NCBI RefSeq assembly: GCF_900156095.1
Contig: NZ_FTMJ01000002.1
Location: forward strand, 475,092 to 539,091
DNA: 64,000 nucleotides
Origin: Aeromonas sp. RU39B
GTDB lineage: Bacteria > Pseudomonadota > Gammaproteobacteria > Enterobacterales > Aeromonadaceae
Reading direction: 5' to 3'
In this document: positions 16,075 to 25,711 of the stretch, piece by piece
How positions within the stretch are numbered: position 1 is the stretch's first letter
How the letters are laid out: every line of letters starts with the position of its first letter
Program-made: the position numbers and the translations under genes
The notes under the pieces: generated by a model
What the model was told of the DNA's origin: nothing
The model's input: only the letters and a program-made list of their open reading frames with translations
The model's database searches: none

Positions 16075-16569
16075 TTACTCCTTGGTGAGGGCACGCCAGG
16101 TAAGCCACAGGCGCGCATCAAATTCCCATTGATGATAATCGGGCGCCATGTGTTGGCACAGTTGGTAAAAGGCCTTGTTGTGCTCTTTTTCACGCAGGTG
16201 TGCCAGCTCGTGCACCACGATCATCTCCAGAAACTGTGGTGGCGCCTCGCGAAACAGGCTGGCGATACGAATTTCGTTGCGCGTTTTAAGTTTGCTGCCT
16301 TGTACCCGATTGACGTAACTGTGCAGGCCCAGAGCGTCTTTGAGAATGTGGATCTTGCCGTCATAGACCACTTTGGCCAAGGGGGCGGCACTTTTCAGAT
16401 AACGGGATTTGAGCCCCTGGGTGTAATCGGCCAGTGCCCGATCACTCTGGATTTGGTGGCGATCAGGGTAGCGTTTGGTAAGCACCGCACCGAGCTTATC
16501 GTGTTCAATCAATTGGCGCACCTGCGCCAGCAGGGATTCAGGGTAACCGGCAAGATAGGGAAGTTGCAT
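16075..16569 (-). CDS. ygjP: YgjP-type predicted metallopeptidase (DUF45)
   Basis: The 164-residue protein carries the zincin motif VVHELAHLREKEHN (HExxH plus a third His) and the ending YHQWEFDARLWLTW, both hallmarks of YgjP/DUF45 proteins. The N-terminus MQLPYLAGYPESLLAQVRQLI aligns with E. coli YgjP (MNQLTYLQGYPEQLLSQVRTLI), which fixes ATG 16569 as the start despite a poor ribosome binding site; an in-frame TTG at 16596 is the alternative. The family is thought to act as a zinc protease in the cytoplasm; its substrates are largely unknown. It overlaps nothing but sits directly before the DUF2927 gene. Confidence 0.85.
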   Translation of the reverse strand: MQLPYLAGYPESLLAQVRQLIEHDKLGAVLTKRYPDRHQIQSDRALADYTQGLKSRYLKSAAPLAKVVYDGKIHILKDALGLHSYVNRVQGSKLKTRNEIRIASLFREAPPQFLEMIVVHELAHLREKEHNKAFYQLCQHMAPDYHQWEFDARLWLTWRALTKE

Positions 16570-16608
16570 AGAGAGTATCAGGGCCTGCCGTAGCAAGCCC
16601 TGCCTGGA

Positions 16609-18258
16609 TTAACGGCGTTCGTACAGTCCATCGGCTACCTGCTGGTAGTGATCGAGCACGTAGAGATAGAAAGATTGGGTAGACGGCGGTTGCTTGGCCA
16701 ATGAGGCCACAATCTCGTCGAGTTTTTTCTGGTTGGTAATGATAAAGCGCGGCTGGGTCTGTTTGAGCTGATCCAGCACCCGGGAGCGCACATCATACGG
16801 TGGATTGACGTTGGCAAAGAACAGGTAGGCCGAGGCCGGGGTTTGGTCCGTCCACAGATAATATTGCGGCCAGGTGCCATCGACCCAGAGGGTATCGCCA
16901 GGCGTGCTCTTCTCGAGGATCTTATCCACGCGCACCTGAGCCGGCGGATTGAAGGGGCGACCACGTTCGGTACCGTCCCAGACGTTGTCGGCGATAACCA
17001 GCAGCATAGCGAGGCTTGCCAACCAAGGCATCAGGTTACGTACATCCCACGCGCGCCAGAGCGGCACCACCACCAATACAGGCAGTGCCCACAGCAGACT
17101 CACACCAAGGACTTCACGCACCCGCTCCAAAGACCACTCCTTGGTGCTCCAGCCAAAACCCAGTTGCTGCGCCATCAGCCAGGCGGCGGTAAGAGCCAGA
17201 CTGCCGACACACAGCAGTGCCAGACCGTCGGCGTTATCTTTACTGCGCTCGAGCAGGCAAGCCAGTGGCAGCAGGCCCAGTTGCAGATAGAGCACATCGT
17301 AGTGATCGAACACATGGCCCGATACCGAGTTGGCTACCAGCGTAAACAACACGCCGAGCAACGTAGCCATCATTACCGGCATACTCCAGTGCCACTGGCG
17401 GGTCAGCATCAGCACCACATAAGCCGGCAGCAGCATGATAAGACCGGTACGAAACAGGCCTACTGCGCCCACGGCCAGCGAGTTGCCATTGCCGTAACTG
17501 CCTTCAAAGAAGATGGCGAAGGAGTAGTAGCGAAACGCCTCAAGCACGCCGTGGTAGTGGAAGTAGGCGAGCAGCGGCCCACCGACCAATGCCAGACCGA
17601 GCAGGCTCGAGAGCAGCAGTAACAGTGCGCTGCGCCATTGCTGCTGGCTGACCCAGAGCATAAACAGTACCAGATACCAGGCACCCCACAGGCCGCCATT
17701 ATTGAGGCGCATCCAGGCCACCAGTGCAAAGGTGACGGCGGCGACCAGTGCCGGGAAGGGGCGAAAACGGCCATCAAGCAGCAGGGTAATGAAGGCCCAT
17801 TGACCGATCAGGGCCAGATGGAACGTCCAGTCCTCGGTCATGTTGCCGTAGTAATAACGGGTGCCGTAGAGGGCTATCAGCGCCAGCAGGGCGCCAAAAC
17901 GCGGCCGGTTAGACAGGCCCAGCTGTTCAAGGGCGTGCCAGCTTGCCATCAGCCCAAGCCAGCAGGTGAGCCACTCCAGCCCCCAGATCCCGCGAAAACC
18001 ACCCAGCAGATAGCCAAGGGCATCAATGGCGAAGATCATCGGGCCCTTGATATCAATCATGTCCCGATAGAGCACACCGCCTTGCGCCCACATCTTGCCC
18101 ATGACGGCAAACAGTGAGGCATCAAATCCCGGCGCCATGCCATAAAAAAGTGGATTGCGCAGACAGAACAGCAAAGCCAACAACGCGGTGCCGATCACGG
18201 CGGTGGGCGTCAGGATCGGGTTATGACGGGGAGGGGCAAGACGCATCGGGCGATTCAT
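16609..18258 (-). CDS. Multi-pass membrane protein, GT-C glycosyltransferase-like
   Basis: A 549-residue integral membrane protein with about ten to twelve hydrophobic helices. Early in the sequence it has an acidic loop after the first helix (GFDASLFAVMGKMWAQGG, then YRDMIDIKGP). The arrangement of an Asp-containing first periplasmic loop plus a soluble C-terminal part (PGDTLWVDGTWPQYYLW, RFIITNQKKLDEI) is typical of GT39/ArnT-like GT-C transferases that use polyprenyl-phosphate sugars. The acceptor is unknown and no cell-envelope genes lie beside it. The start ATG 18258 has a weak ribosome binding site; MRLAPP four codons later is an alternative. Confidence 0.6.
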   Translation of the reverse strand: MNRPMRLAPPRHNPILTPTAVIGTALLALLFCLRNPLFYGMAPGFDASLFAVMGKMWAQGGVLYRDMIDIKGPMIFAIDALGYLLGGFRGIWGLEWLTCWLGLMASWHALEQLGLSNRPRFGALLALIALYGTRYYYGNMTEDWTFHLALIGQWAFITLLLDGRFRPFPALVAAVTFALVAWMRLNNGGLWGAWYLVLFMLWVSQQQWRSALLLLLSSLLGLALVGGPLLAYFHYHGVLEAFRYYSFAIFFEGSYGNGNSLAVGAVGLFRTGLIMLLPAYVVLMLTRQWHWSMPVMMATLLGVLFTLVANSVSGHVFDHYDVLYLQLGLLPLACLLERSKDNADGLALLCVGSLALTAAWLMAQQLGFGWSTKEWSLERVREVLGVSLLWALPVLVVVPLWRAWDVRNLMPWLASLAMLLVIADNVWDGTERGRPFNPPAQVRVDKILEKSTPGDTLWVDGTWPQYYLWTDQTPASAYLFFANVNPPYDVRSRVLDQLKQTQPRFIITNQKKLDEIVASLAKQPPSTQSFYLYVLDHYQQVADGLYERR

Positions 18259-18385
18259 GGGGCGGTATGCTATCCATCAAGGCTTGAAAGGTGCGGCTAT
18301 CTTGCCGATCCTGGCCCCGTGTGACAATGGGGATCCCCCCATTTCTTCCTGCTTTTTCTACCCCATCGCCCATAGCTGGGTGGGT

Positions 18386-20029
18386 CTATTGTGTTTTCGG
18401 TTGATAATGCAGCAGTGCTGGGCGCGGCCGCAGGGTTTGCTGGTGGCGGGCCCAATGGGTGAACGCCTCGGCCAGGGTCATGCCAAGCTCGCGGCGTTGA
18501 TGAGACAGGGTTCGCCGCAGTGCCGTGTACCCCTCTTTTCCCGATGCGGTGTAGGCACTGGATACGCCGCGATATAGGGTCGCGGGCTCTACCTCTTGCC
18601 ATTGACCGTTGGCGCGCTCCACCTTGAGTGACACGATGCGCTTTCCCCGCGGGGCATTGGCATCAAAGCGGTATTTAAGACCCGCCACATAGGGAAAACT
18701 GCCGTTGCCATTGCTGCTGCCATCGAGATTGGTGGCGTTGTTGATAGCGCCCTCCAGTGCATCGCTAAGCTCCTGACCATATACCTCATAGAGGATCAGC
18801 GGGATGGCAAAGGGAAGTAGGCGCCCCGCCACATCGGCTTCGGTCAACGGGCCGGTTTCCAGTGAGCAGCGCACGCCCCCTGCGTTATGCAGCGCAAAAT
18901 CGATGGGACCGCACTGTTTTTGCGTGCTCCAGCGCATCGCCTCGGCCACCAGCGGGGCGAGTTCGCTGCCGTGGGGGTAGTGGCTATCGGGCAGTCGTTG
19001 ATGATGCAGGGTGGCAGGTAGATAGGCGAGGGTCTCGGCGGCCATCTTGGCCAGTGCCGGTCTCAGGTTATCCGCCAGATAAGCTTCGAGCGCCGCGTCG
19101 GGCTCGACCACGGTCAGCGCGGGTAGTCCATCGACCGCTTCCCACACCAGCCATTCGGTGTGGCCGCTGTGGGCAACGATTTTGCCCTGTTCGTTAAACG
19201 TCAGGGTGGCAACTCCGAGCGTCTGGGCGCTGTGGCCGGCATGAAACAGTGCCACATCGCCCACCCACAGCGGATAGCTGCTCTTTTCCGCGATCCCAAG
19301 ATGGGTGAGATCGCCGAGCAGGCTATGAGTGTGCCCCCCGACAATCAGGCTTATCTGTGGAAACTGCGCAGCGAGCCACTGATCTTGGTCCAGCCCCAGG
19401 TGACTGAGCACAATGATGTGCACGATGCCCTCTGCCTTGATATCGCTAAACACCTGCTCGAGGGTCTCGACCACCGGTAAAAAGCGGGTCCAGGGATCCG
19501 GGTTGGCGATATCGGCCATCTGCGGCAAGGTAATGCCCACGAGCGCAAATCGCACGCCGCCCACGTTTTTCTCCAGCCACGGGCGCTCACAGTCATACAG
19601 ATTGGGTAAACCGCGCAGCGGCGCCTGACAGTCGGCGGCTTCCATGCGGTTATCCATATTGGCCGCCAGCACCGGAAACGGAACCTCCCGCAGAAAATGG
19701 CCAAGCGCCTCGTTACCCAAATCGAACTCGTGATTGCCGATGACCATGGCATCGGGCAAGAGCGCGGTGAGCATGGTCGCATTGGCCTGCTCTTTGAACC
19801 GGTTGAAGTAAAGCGAGCCTTGGAAGGTATCGCCGCCGTGTAAAAACAGGCTCGGCTCACCGGCCTTGGCGGCGGCTTCTCTTAGTTGAGTCAAACGGGT
19901 TTTCAGGCGCGGATAACCGCCACAGTGTCGCATCACACTCTTGCCATCAGGGGTATGCAGGCGCAGCGGCGCACCATCGAAGTGGGAGTGACAATCGCTA
20001 AGATGGGCGAGATGAAGGGTAACAGGCAT
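18386..20029 (-). CDS. 5'-nucleotidase / UshA-family metallophosphatase without signal peptide
   Basis: The 547-residue protein has the full two-domain UshA layout. The N-terminal metallophosphatase has LSDCHSHF, GGDTFQGS, GNHEFDLG, AANMDN, LSHLG and GGHTHS supplying the two-metal ligands. The C-terminal nucleotide-binding domain has LHNAGGVRCSLETGPLT and NGSFPYVAGLKYRFD. The start at ATG 20029 is fixed by GGAGGTG six bases upstream. UshA and most relatives are exported, but this one starts MPVTLHLAHLSDCHSHFDG with no signal peptide, so it is probably cytoplasmic or the true exported form is lost. It likely hydrolyses nucleotides or UDP-sugars; the substrate is not readable. Confidence 0.85.
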   Translation of the reverse strand: MPVTLHLAHLSDCHSHFDGAPLRLHTPDGKSVMRHCGGYPRLKTRLTQLREAAAKAGEPSLFLHGGDTFQGSLYFNRFKEQANATMLTALLPDAMVIGNHEFDLGNEALGHFLREVPFPVLAANMDNRMEAADCQAPLRGLPNLYDCERPWLEKNVGGVRFALVGITLPQMADIANPDPWTRFLPVVETLEQVFSDIKAEGIVHIIVLSHLGLDQDQWLAAQFPQISLIVGGHTHSLLGDLTHLGIAEKSSYPLWVGDVALFHAGHSAQTLGVATLTFNEQGKIVAHSGHTEWLVWEAVDGLPALTVVEPDAALEAYLADNLRPALAKMAAETLAYLPATLHHQRLPDSHYPHGSELAPLVAEAMRWSTQKQCGPIDFALHNAGGVRCSLETGPLTEADVAGRLLPFAIPLILYEVYGQELSDALEGAINNATNLDGSSNGNGSFPYVAGLKYRFDANAPRGKRIVSLKVERANGQWQEVEPATLYRGVSSAYTASGKEGYTALRRTLSHQRRELGMTLAEAFTHWARHQQTLRPRPALLHYQPKTQ

Positions 20030-20112
20030 GGCGCCACCTCCTGACACGGCAAACCGGAAAACGACCAGTCTAACGCGCTTGCTGAGTGAGGGCCAGCGTG
20101 CATGCAGAAATG

Positions 20113-20137
20113 AAAAAGGCCGGCGAGCCGGCCCTTG
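20113..20137 (-). terminator. Intrinsic terminator of dcuC
   Basis: Read on the minus strand, AAGGGCCGGC-TC-GCCGGCCTTTTT forms a GC-rich stem with a T run, 20 bases after the dcuC stop. Confidence 0.8.
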
Positions 20138-20156
20138 AATAACCGCAAGGTCAGTG

Positions 20157-21509
20157 TCAGGCGGGAACCATGATCTCGGTGGCAATGATCACCACCAACA
20201 AGCCGACGGCAACCGGTACCGAGGTGCGCTTGACCACCTCAAACGGTGATAGCTTGGCCATCCCCGAGCAGGCGACCACCACACCGGAGACCGGGGACAC
20301 GGTCCGGCCCAGGTTGGAGGCTTGCAGCATCGGGATCACCAGATAGGCCGGATTGATGCCAAGGCTGGTGGCCAGATTCGGGATCAACTCGACAAAGGCA
20401 TAGAACGGCGCATTGCCTGAGCCCGTGGTAAAGGCAGCCAGGGTGGTGATCACCACAAGCGATAGCATGATGATCATGCCGCCAGTGCCGAGATCCTGAA
20501 CGTGGGTGAGCAGGTTGGCGATAAAGCCGATGGTCATCAGGCCTTGGGCAAACACACCGGCACCGACTAGCAGCATCACCACGCCACTAAAGGCATCAGC
20601 CATATTGCGCCAGCAGACAGTCAACCCGTCTAGCAACAACTTGCTGCTGCGAACCCGGATCAGCTCCAGCGCACAGGCCAGCACCATGCAGATCACGATG
20701 ATGGTCACGATATCCAGTTTCGGACCCCATTTGCCGTCGAAGATCAGCACGCCGATGATCGGCGTAAACGGCAGCAGGGCATAGAGCGCCGGGGCGTTGG
20801 TCTTGATCTCGCCCTCTTCCATGCGGTGCATGGTTTCACCAGAGCGGCGGTCGAGATAGCGCTGCCAGAAGAAGTGGGCAATGGCCATGCAGGCGATGGC
20901 CGCCAGCGATACCGGCAGCGTCAGCTTGAAGGCGAAATCAATCAGCTCCATGTTGGCGGATTTTGCGGCCAGCACCACGTCACCCGAGGTCGGGGAGAGG
21001 ATGATGGCGGCTGGCGAGGCGCACACCGCCGCAGCCGCACCGCGAGAGATGCCCATGTTGACCATCAAGGGGAACAGGGTCGCCATCAGCAGTACGCCAA
21101 GGCCGGTGGCCGAGCTCACTGCCAGCGACATGGCGCAGGCCACCAGATAGGCCGCAACCAGCAGCAGGTAGGGGGATTTGATCACCTTGAGCGGCTTACT
21201 GGCGAGCAGCACCAACTTGTCATTGGCGCCGATGTGGCTCATGTAACCGGCAAAACCGCACAGCACCATGATCATCATACCGAGGCCACCGCCACGGTCG
21301 TTGAGCAGGAAGCGGATGTATTCAAAGATATCGGTGGCAAGATAGCCGGTGCTGGCGACCTTGGCCGGAAGCACCGGTTTACCCATCAAGGCGGTGATAG
21401 CCAGCAGCAACAGGCCACCACCAAGCAGTACACCGGTGGCGGAGTAACCTTTAAAAATGGCGCGGCCAACCAGCACGGTGACCGCTGCGCCTATAAGCAG
21501 TTCCAACAT
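20157..21509 (-). CDS. dcuC: Anaerobic C4-dicarboxylate transporter DcuC
   Basis: The 450-residue carrier has about twelve membrane segments and matches DcuC-type transporters in length (461 in E. coli). Motifs include SSATGLGVLLMATLFPLM, ASPAAIILSPTSGDVVLAA and FTTGSGNAPFYAFVELIPN, plus the Pro-rich NLGRTVSPVSGVV near the end. DcuC mainly exports succinate in exchange for other C4-dicarboxylates during fermentation. The start at ATG 21509 is chosen because the family begins with this hydrophobic helix and CAGG lies upstream; the frame is open to 21671. A TTGTGA half site lies in its promoter region but no convincing FNR or CRP palindrome. Confidence 0.88.
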   Translation of the reverse strand: MLELLIGAAVTVLVGRAIFKGYSATGVLLGGGLLLLAITALMGKPVLPAKVASTGYLATDIFEYIRFLLNDRGGGLGMMIMVLCGFAGYMSHIGANDKLVLLASKPLKVIKSPYLLLVAAYLVACAMSLAVSSATGLGVLLMATLFPLMVNMGISRGAAAAVCASPAAIILSPTSGDVVLAAKSANMELIDFAFKLTLPVSLAAIACMAIAHFFWQRYLDRRSGETMHRMEEGEIKTNAPALYALLPFTPIIGVLIFDGKWGPKLDIVTIIVICMVLACALELIRVRSSKLLLDGLTVCWRNMADAFSGVVMLLVGAGVFAQGLMTIGFIANLLTHVQDLGTGGMIIMLSLVVITTLAAFTTGSGNAPFYAFVELIPNLATSLGINPAYLVIPMLQASNLGRTVSPVSGVVVACSGMAKLSPFEVVKRTSVPVAVGLLVVIIATEIMVPA

Positions 21510-21708
21510 AGAGAAACCTGTCAGTAGTATTATTGGGAGCGCGATTCTATTCCCAAAGTGATAGGTTTCGTGAGGGGCATATTTGCATATTGTGATAAGA
21601 CTCATTTTTTCCCAAGGTGACAGACGTGGGCGAGAGTGAGACGCTAAGGAACAAGAATCGATTGGCGCCACTCAAAAGAGCGTTACATCGAAGAGAGAGG
21701 AAGTGACG

Positions 21709-22299
21709 ATGCGAGCGACTGGACGCGTGGCATTTTGCTGTGTTTTTGTGCTGTCGGTTTTCTCAATACCGAGTTGGGCCGCCCTGCCTGCTGTGCAGGT
21801 GAACAGCACCGTCAATTTGCGCATGCTCGATGTGGCTGCACCGACCTGGCAAGCATTGGGTCCGGTATTCGCAGAGCGTATCAAGCAGCATGCGTTCGGG
21901 CTTGGTCAGGCCAGTTATCGGGTCAATTGGAAACTGGATACCCGCCAGGTGGGTGTGCTGTGTCGCATCTCGGGGGTAACGGTGAGCCTCAATGCAACCG
22001 TGATGCTGCCACGCTGGCTGCAGCGCGCGAACGCGACGCGCTATGATCGCCAGCGCTGGGATACGCTGGTGGGGGGCGTGCTCGATTACGAGTGGCATCA
22101 TCGCGAGCGGATGCAACAAGGGGCTAACGAGATAGGGCAGGCCTTGGCCCGGGTGGCTCCGATGAGCAGTTGCTCGGCGCTGGAGCAAGCGGCGTGGCTG
22201 GCAGGGCAGCGTGAGTTGGTGAAAATCAATGAAGAACTCGAGCAATACCGCCGTCAGACCAACAACGGCCTGACGCTCGGCATTGACTGGCCCTCCTGA
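21709..22299 (+). CDS. Exported DUF922-like protein
   Basis: The 196-residue protein has a signal peptide (MRATGRVAFCCVFVLSVFSI...SWA). The mature part includes GQASYRVNWKLDTRQVGVLC, VTVSLNATVMLPRW and a Trp-led helix WDTLVGGVLDYEWHHRERM. The order Trp-Leu...Cys...LPxW...His-containing helix resembles DUF922, a family of predicted secreted zinc-dependent proteases. The His-His-Arg-Glu pattern differs from the usual HExxH, so activity is uncertain. ATG 21709 (AGAGG eight bases upstream) is preferred over GTG 21703. It stands alone between dcuC and mnmC. Confidence 0.55.
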   Translation: MRATGRVAFCCVFVLSVFSIPSWAALPAVQVNSTVNLRMLDVAAPTWQALGPVFAERIKQHAFGLGQASYRVNWKLDTRQVGVLCRISGVTVSLNATVMLPRWLQRANATRYDRQRWDTLVGGVLDYEWHHRERMQQGANEIGQALARVAPMSSCSALEQAAWLAGQRELVKINEELEQYRRQTNNGLTLGIDWPS

Positions 22300-22332
22300 G
22301 CGCACGATATGCTCAGAAAGGCTTTTCGCCTG

Positions 22333-24321
22333 TTAGAGCGGTTTTCCTTTTAATAGCTTACGCGTCCAGGTGCGGGCCGGATGCAGGGCAGCGAGTAAGT
22401 CTGCATCAAGCCCCAGTGGCTCGCCGCAGATCTCGGCGGCCAGCAACTCACCACACAATGGCGCCGAGCAGAGCCCTCGGGAGCCCAAGGCCCCAATCAC
22501 AAACAGTCCCGGCCAGGTGGGTAAGGTCCAGGATCTATCGCTTGCGTGATCACGCCACTGCATCTCTAACTGATCAAGGATGGCGACCGGCCCGACCACG
22601 GGCAGGTGATCGCGGGTGGCGCTGCGAATACCCACGCGTGCTTGCCCATCCGACACATCCACGGCAGTTGGCCAGTCTTGATCAGGCAGGCAGGCAATAA
22701 GGCGCGCCCGGTTGTCTGCTTGCTCTTCCTCGCGATAGGTCAGCTCGGTCTGATTGCGGCCATAACTGGCACCAATGCAGTGGCTGCCAGCATGGGCCGG
22801 TGTCAGGTAACCGTCGTAGCAGAGCACCTGCTTAAGCGGCTGTAAGGTCTGGTTGGTCCGGATATGGCTGACTTGTCCGCGTACCGGATAAAGTGGCAGC
22901 TGAGCAAAGGGGAGCAATTCCCCCAGCCGATGACCAGCGGCAACCACCAAATTGGGTGCTTGCCACGATTGCACCGTGCCTTGGGCTTGCCATTTTTCAC
23001 CTTGCTGGGTCACCGATTCGATAGTCGTATTGACATGAATCGTCAGAAGACCTGTTGCGCTCGCTTCAGCCAGGGCGGCGCGGGTCAGATCCGCCGGACA
23101 GAGCCAGCCTCCTTGCGTATAGGCAACGCCATCGCAGCCGGTTGGCAGACCCACGACCGATGCCATTTCTGCAGCGTCGATACGCTGGACTAACTCAGCC
23201 GGGAAGGGACCGGTCAGCATCTTGGCAAGCTTTTGCGACGATTTATCGTCATAACCGAGTTGCACCACACCACACAACGCGTGCGCGATGGGGTGTTTTT
23301 CGGCCAAGTCACGCAAGCGGGCGCGGGCATAAGGAAACGCGGCGGCATAAAAGCGCGACAGGAGATCGTGCTCACCGCCAAGCAGTGGATAGAGCGCCCC
23401 TTGCCGATTACCCGATGCGCCTTGTGCCGGCGCTGCGTCAGCGCACAGCAACGTGACTTTGCGGCCGCGGCGCACCAATGAGAGCGCTGTCATGGCCGAG
23501 GCAATGCCGCCGCCGATGATCAATACCTCACCATCGCGGCCAGCCGGACGCGGATACCCTTTGCCAAAACTGCCCTGCGGCGGCTTGTGTTGACGCTGGC
23601 CGACCAGCATTTCGCGCTTTTGGCCATAGCCTTTGACTTTTTGCATGGCCCAGCCGGCGTCAATCAAGCCGCGGCGCACAAAACCGGCGCAGGTAAAGGT
23701 AGCCAGCGTGGCATCCTGACGAGCCAGACGGGCCAGCCCAGCAAAGAGCTCAGGGCTCCACATCTGTGGGTTTTTAGCCGGAGCGAAGCCATCAAGAAAC
23801 CAGGCGTCCACGATGCCGTCTTGATTGTGCGCAACCAAAGGCAGGCAATCCTGGATATCCCCGAGCCACAGATCGAGCGTCACCTGACCGCCTGCAAATA
23901 GCAGGCGGTGGCAGCCGGGCAAGGGCAGGGGCCAAGCTGCAATCAGTGCCTGGCTAAAGGTGGCCAGCTCGGGCCAGGCGGCGAGCGCCTTGGCAAGATC
24001 GCCTCGGCTTAATGGAAATTTCTCGAAGCTGATAAAGTGCAGGCGCCTTACACCGCTCGAACCGGTGGTCAGATGCTCGCTAAACGCTTGCCAGACGGCC
24101 AGAAAATTGAGGCCGGTTCCAAAACCGGTCTCGCCGATAACGAACTGCTCCCGCAAATGGTGTGAAAAGCGCTCGGGCAGGCCGTTTTGCTGCAAAAAGA
24201 CGTAGCGGGTTTCGTTTAGCCCATTATCATTGGAAAAATAGACATCCCCGAAATCGCTGGAGACCGGTGTTCCGGCGTCGTTCCACTCCAGCCGGGCGAG
24301 ATGTAGCGATGTTTGGCTCAC
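22333..24321 (-). CDS. mnmC: Bifunctional tRNA mnm5s2U biosynthesis protein MnmC
   Basis: The 662-residue two-domain enzyme finishes the wobble-uridine modification mnm5s2U34. The N-terminal methyltransferase (MnmD part) has VSSDFGDVYFSNDNGLNETR, FGTGLNFLAVW and DAWFLDGFAPAKNPQMW. The C-terminal FAD oxidoreductase has EVLIIGGGIASAMTALSLVRRG, the dinucleotide-binding Rossmann motif, and VGIRSATRDHLPVVGP. The GTG at 24321 is chosen because it aligns with the E. coli start (668 residues) and has GGGAG ten bases upstream; GTG 24342 is also in frame. It is divergent from fabB, as in E. coli. Confidence 0.93.
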   Translation of the reverse strand: MSQTSLHLARLEWNDAGTPVSSDFGDVYFSNDNGLNETRYVFLQQNGLPERFSHHLREQFVIGETGFGTGLNFLAVWQAFSEHLTTGSSGVRRLHFISFEKFPLSRGDLAKALAAWPELATFSQALIAAWPLPLPGCHRLLFAGGQVTLDLWLGDIQDCLPLVAHNQDGIVDAWFLDGFAPAKNPQMWSPELFAGLARLARQDATLATFTCAGFVRRGLIDAGWAMQKVKGYGQKREMLVGQRQHKPPQGSFGKGYPRPAGRDGEVLIIGGGIASAMTALSLVRRGRKVTLLCADAAPAQGASGNRQGALYPLLGGEHDLLSRFYAAAFPYARARLRDLAEKHPIAHALCGVVQLGYDDKSSQKLAKMLTGPFPAELVQRIDAAEMASVVGLPTGCDGVAYTQGGWLCPADLTRAALAEASATGLLTIHVNTTIESVTQQGEKWQAQGTVQSWQAPNLVVAAGHRLGELLPFAQLPLYPVRGQVSHIRTNQTLQPLKQVLCYDGYLTPAHAGSHCIGASYGRNQTELTYREEEQADNRARLIACLPDQDWPTAVDVSDGQARVGIRSATRDHLPVVGPVAILDQLEMQWRDHASDRSWTLPTWPGLFVIGALGSRGLCSAPLCGELLAAEICGEPLGLDADLLAALHPARTWTRKLLKGKPL

Positions 24322-24360
24322 GTTGACTTCAACTCCCGTCACAAAACGCGGGCATTCTAC

Positions 24361-24400
24361 GTGAAAGCAGACCAGTTGGGCAGCCGAAAGCGAGTAGACT
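24361..24400 (+). promoter_or_regulatory. Candidate fabB promoter with FadR-type half site
   Basis: On the minus strand 24377-24361 reads AACTGGTCTGCTTTCAC, matching about 11 of 17 positions of the FadR consensus AGCTGGTCCGAYNTGTT with a perfect core CTGGTC. It overlaps a poor -35 (CCAGTT, 24372-24377) placed 17 bases before a -10 TAGACT (24395-24400). FadR is known to activate fabA and fabB in E. coli from such a position; use here is inference. Confidence 0.4.
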
Positions 24401-24431
24401 CGGTGCCAGTTTTACCAGACGAGATGGATTA

Positions 24432-25643
24432 ATGAGAAGAGCAGTGATCACCGGTATCGGCGTCATCTCCAGTATCGGCAATAATAAGGAAGAAGTACTG
24501 GCCTCCCTGAAAGCAGGCAAGTCCGGCATTACCTATTCCGAGCAGTTCGAGCAATACAACCTGCGTAGCCGTGTCTGGGGTAACATCAAACTCGATCCGT
24601 CTGAACTGATCGACCGTAAAGTCATGCGTTTCATGGGCGACGCTGCGGCCTACGCCTATCTCTCCATGCAGCAGGCCATTGAAGACGCCGGTTTGCCGGA
24701 TGAGATGGTCTCCAACGAGCGTACCGGCATCGTGACCGGTTCCGGCGGCGCCTCCGGCAAGAACACTTCCGAATCTGCCGATATTGCCCGTGAAAAGGGC
24801 GTCAAGCGGGTGGGACCCTACATGGTGCCGCGTACCATGTCCTCAACCACCTCCGCCTGTCTCGCAACGCCGTTCAAGATCAAGGGTGTCAACTACACCA
24901 TCAGCTCCGCCTGCGCTACCTCTGCCCACTGCATCGGTCACGCTCTGGAACTGATCCAGCTTGGCAAGCAGGACATCATTTTTGCCGGTGGCGGTGAGGA
25001 GCTGGACTGGTCTTCCACCATCCAGTTCGACGCCATGGGCGCACTCTCCACCAAGTACAATGACACCCCGGAAAAAGCGTCCCGTACCTATGATGCGGAT
25101 CGCGACGGCTTCGTGATCTCCGGTGGCGGCGGCATCGTCGTGGTCGAAGAGCTCGAGCATGCCTTGGCGCGCGGCGCCCATATCTATGCCGAAATCACCG
25201 GTTACGGTGCGACGTCTGATGGCTATGACATGGTGGCGCCAAGCGGTGAAGGCGCCGTGCGTTGCATGAAGATGGCGATGCAGGGTGTCGGCAAGGTGGA
25301 CTACATCAACACCCACGGTACCTCCACCCCGGTTGGTGATACCAAGGAGCTGGAAGCGATCCAGACCCTGTTTGGCAGCAATGCTCCGAAGCTCTCCGCC
25401 ACCAAGGCGATGACCGGCCATGCGCTGGGCGCCGCTGGCGTGCACGAGGCTGTCTACTCTCTGCTGATGATGGAACACGGCTTCATTGCTCCCAGCATCA
25501 ACATCGAGAATCTGGACGAGAAAGCCGTGGGCCTGCCCATTGTGCGTCAAACCGAAGAAGCGCAACTTGATACCGTGATGTCCAATAGCTTCGGCTTTGG
25601 CGGTACCAACGCCTCTCTGGTGTTCAGCAAGTTCAAGGGCTGA
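24432..25643 (+). CDS. fabB: 3-oxoacyl-[acyl-carrier-protein] synthase I
   Basis: The 403-residue condensing enzyme has the catalytic Cys161 in [16 protein letters not shown], the two histidines in [11 protein letters not shown] and [18 protein letters not shown], and the closing [15 protein letters not shown]. Length and N-terminus ([17 protein letters not shown]) match FabB. It elongates acyl-ACP and is essential for unsaturated fatty acid synthesis together with FabA, which is also in this window at 61 kb. Codon use looks strongly biased, as expected for a highly expressed gene. It is divergent from mnmC and ends at a perfect intrinsic terminator. Confidence 0.97.
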   Translation: MRRAVITGIGVISSIGNNKEEVLASLKAGKSGITYSEQFEQYNLRSRVWGNIKLDPSELIDRKVMRFMGDAAAYAYLSMQQAIEDAGLPDEMVSNERTGIVTGSGGASGKNTSESADIAREKGVKRVGPYMVPRTMSSTTSACLATPFKIKGVNYTISSACATSAHCIGHALELIQLGKQDIIFAGGGEELDWSSTIQFDAMGALSTKYNDTPEKASRTYDADRDGFVISGGGGIVVVEELEHALARGAHIYAEITGYGATSDGYDMVAPSGEGAVRCMKMAMQGVGKVDYINTHGTSTPVGDTKELEAIQTLFGSNAPKLSATKAMTGHALGAAGVHEAVYSLLMMEHGFIAPSINIENLDEKAVGLPIVRQTEEAQLDTVMSNSFGFGGTNASLVFSKFKG

Positions 25644-25659
25644 TCAACGCTTGAATAGC

Positions 25660-25691
25660 AGAAGGGCGCCTTGGGCGCCCTTCTTGTTTTT
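25660..25691 (+). terminator. Intrinsic terminator of fabB
   Basis: AGAAGGGCGCC and GGCGCCCTTCT form an 11-bp stem followed by TGTTTTT. It lies 16 bases after the fabB stop. Confidence 0.93.
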
Positions 25692-25711
25692 GTCTGACCG
25701 CATAGGCTGCG

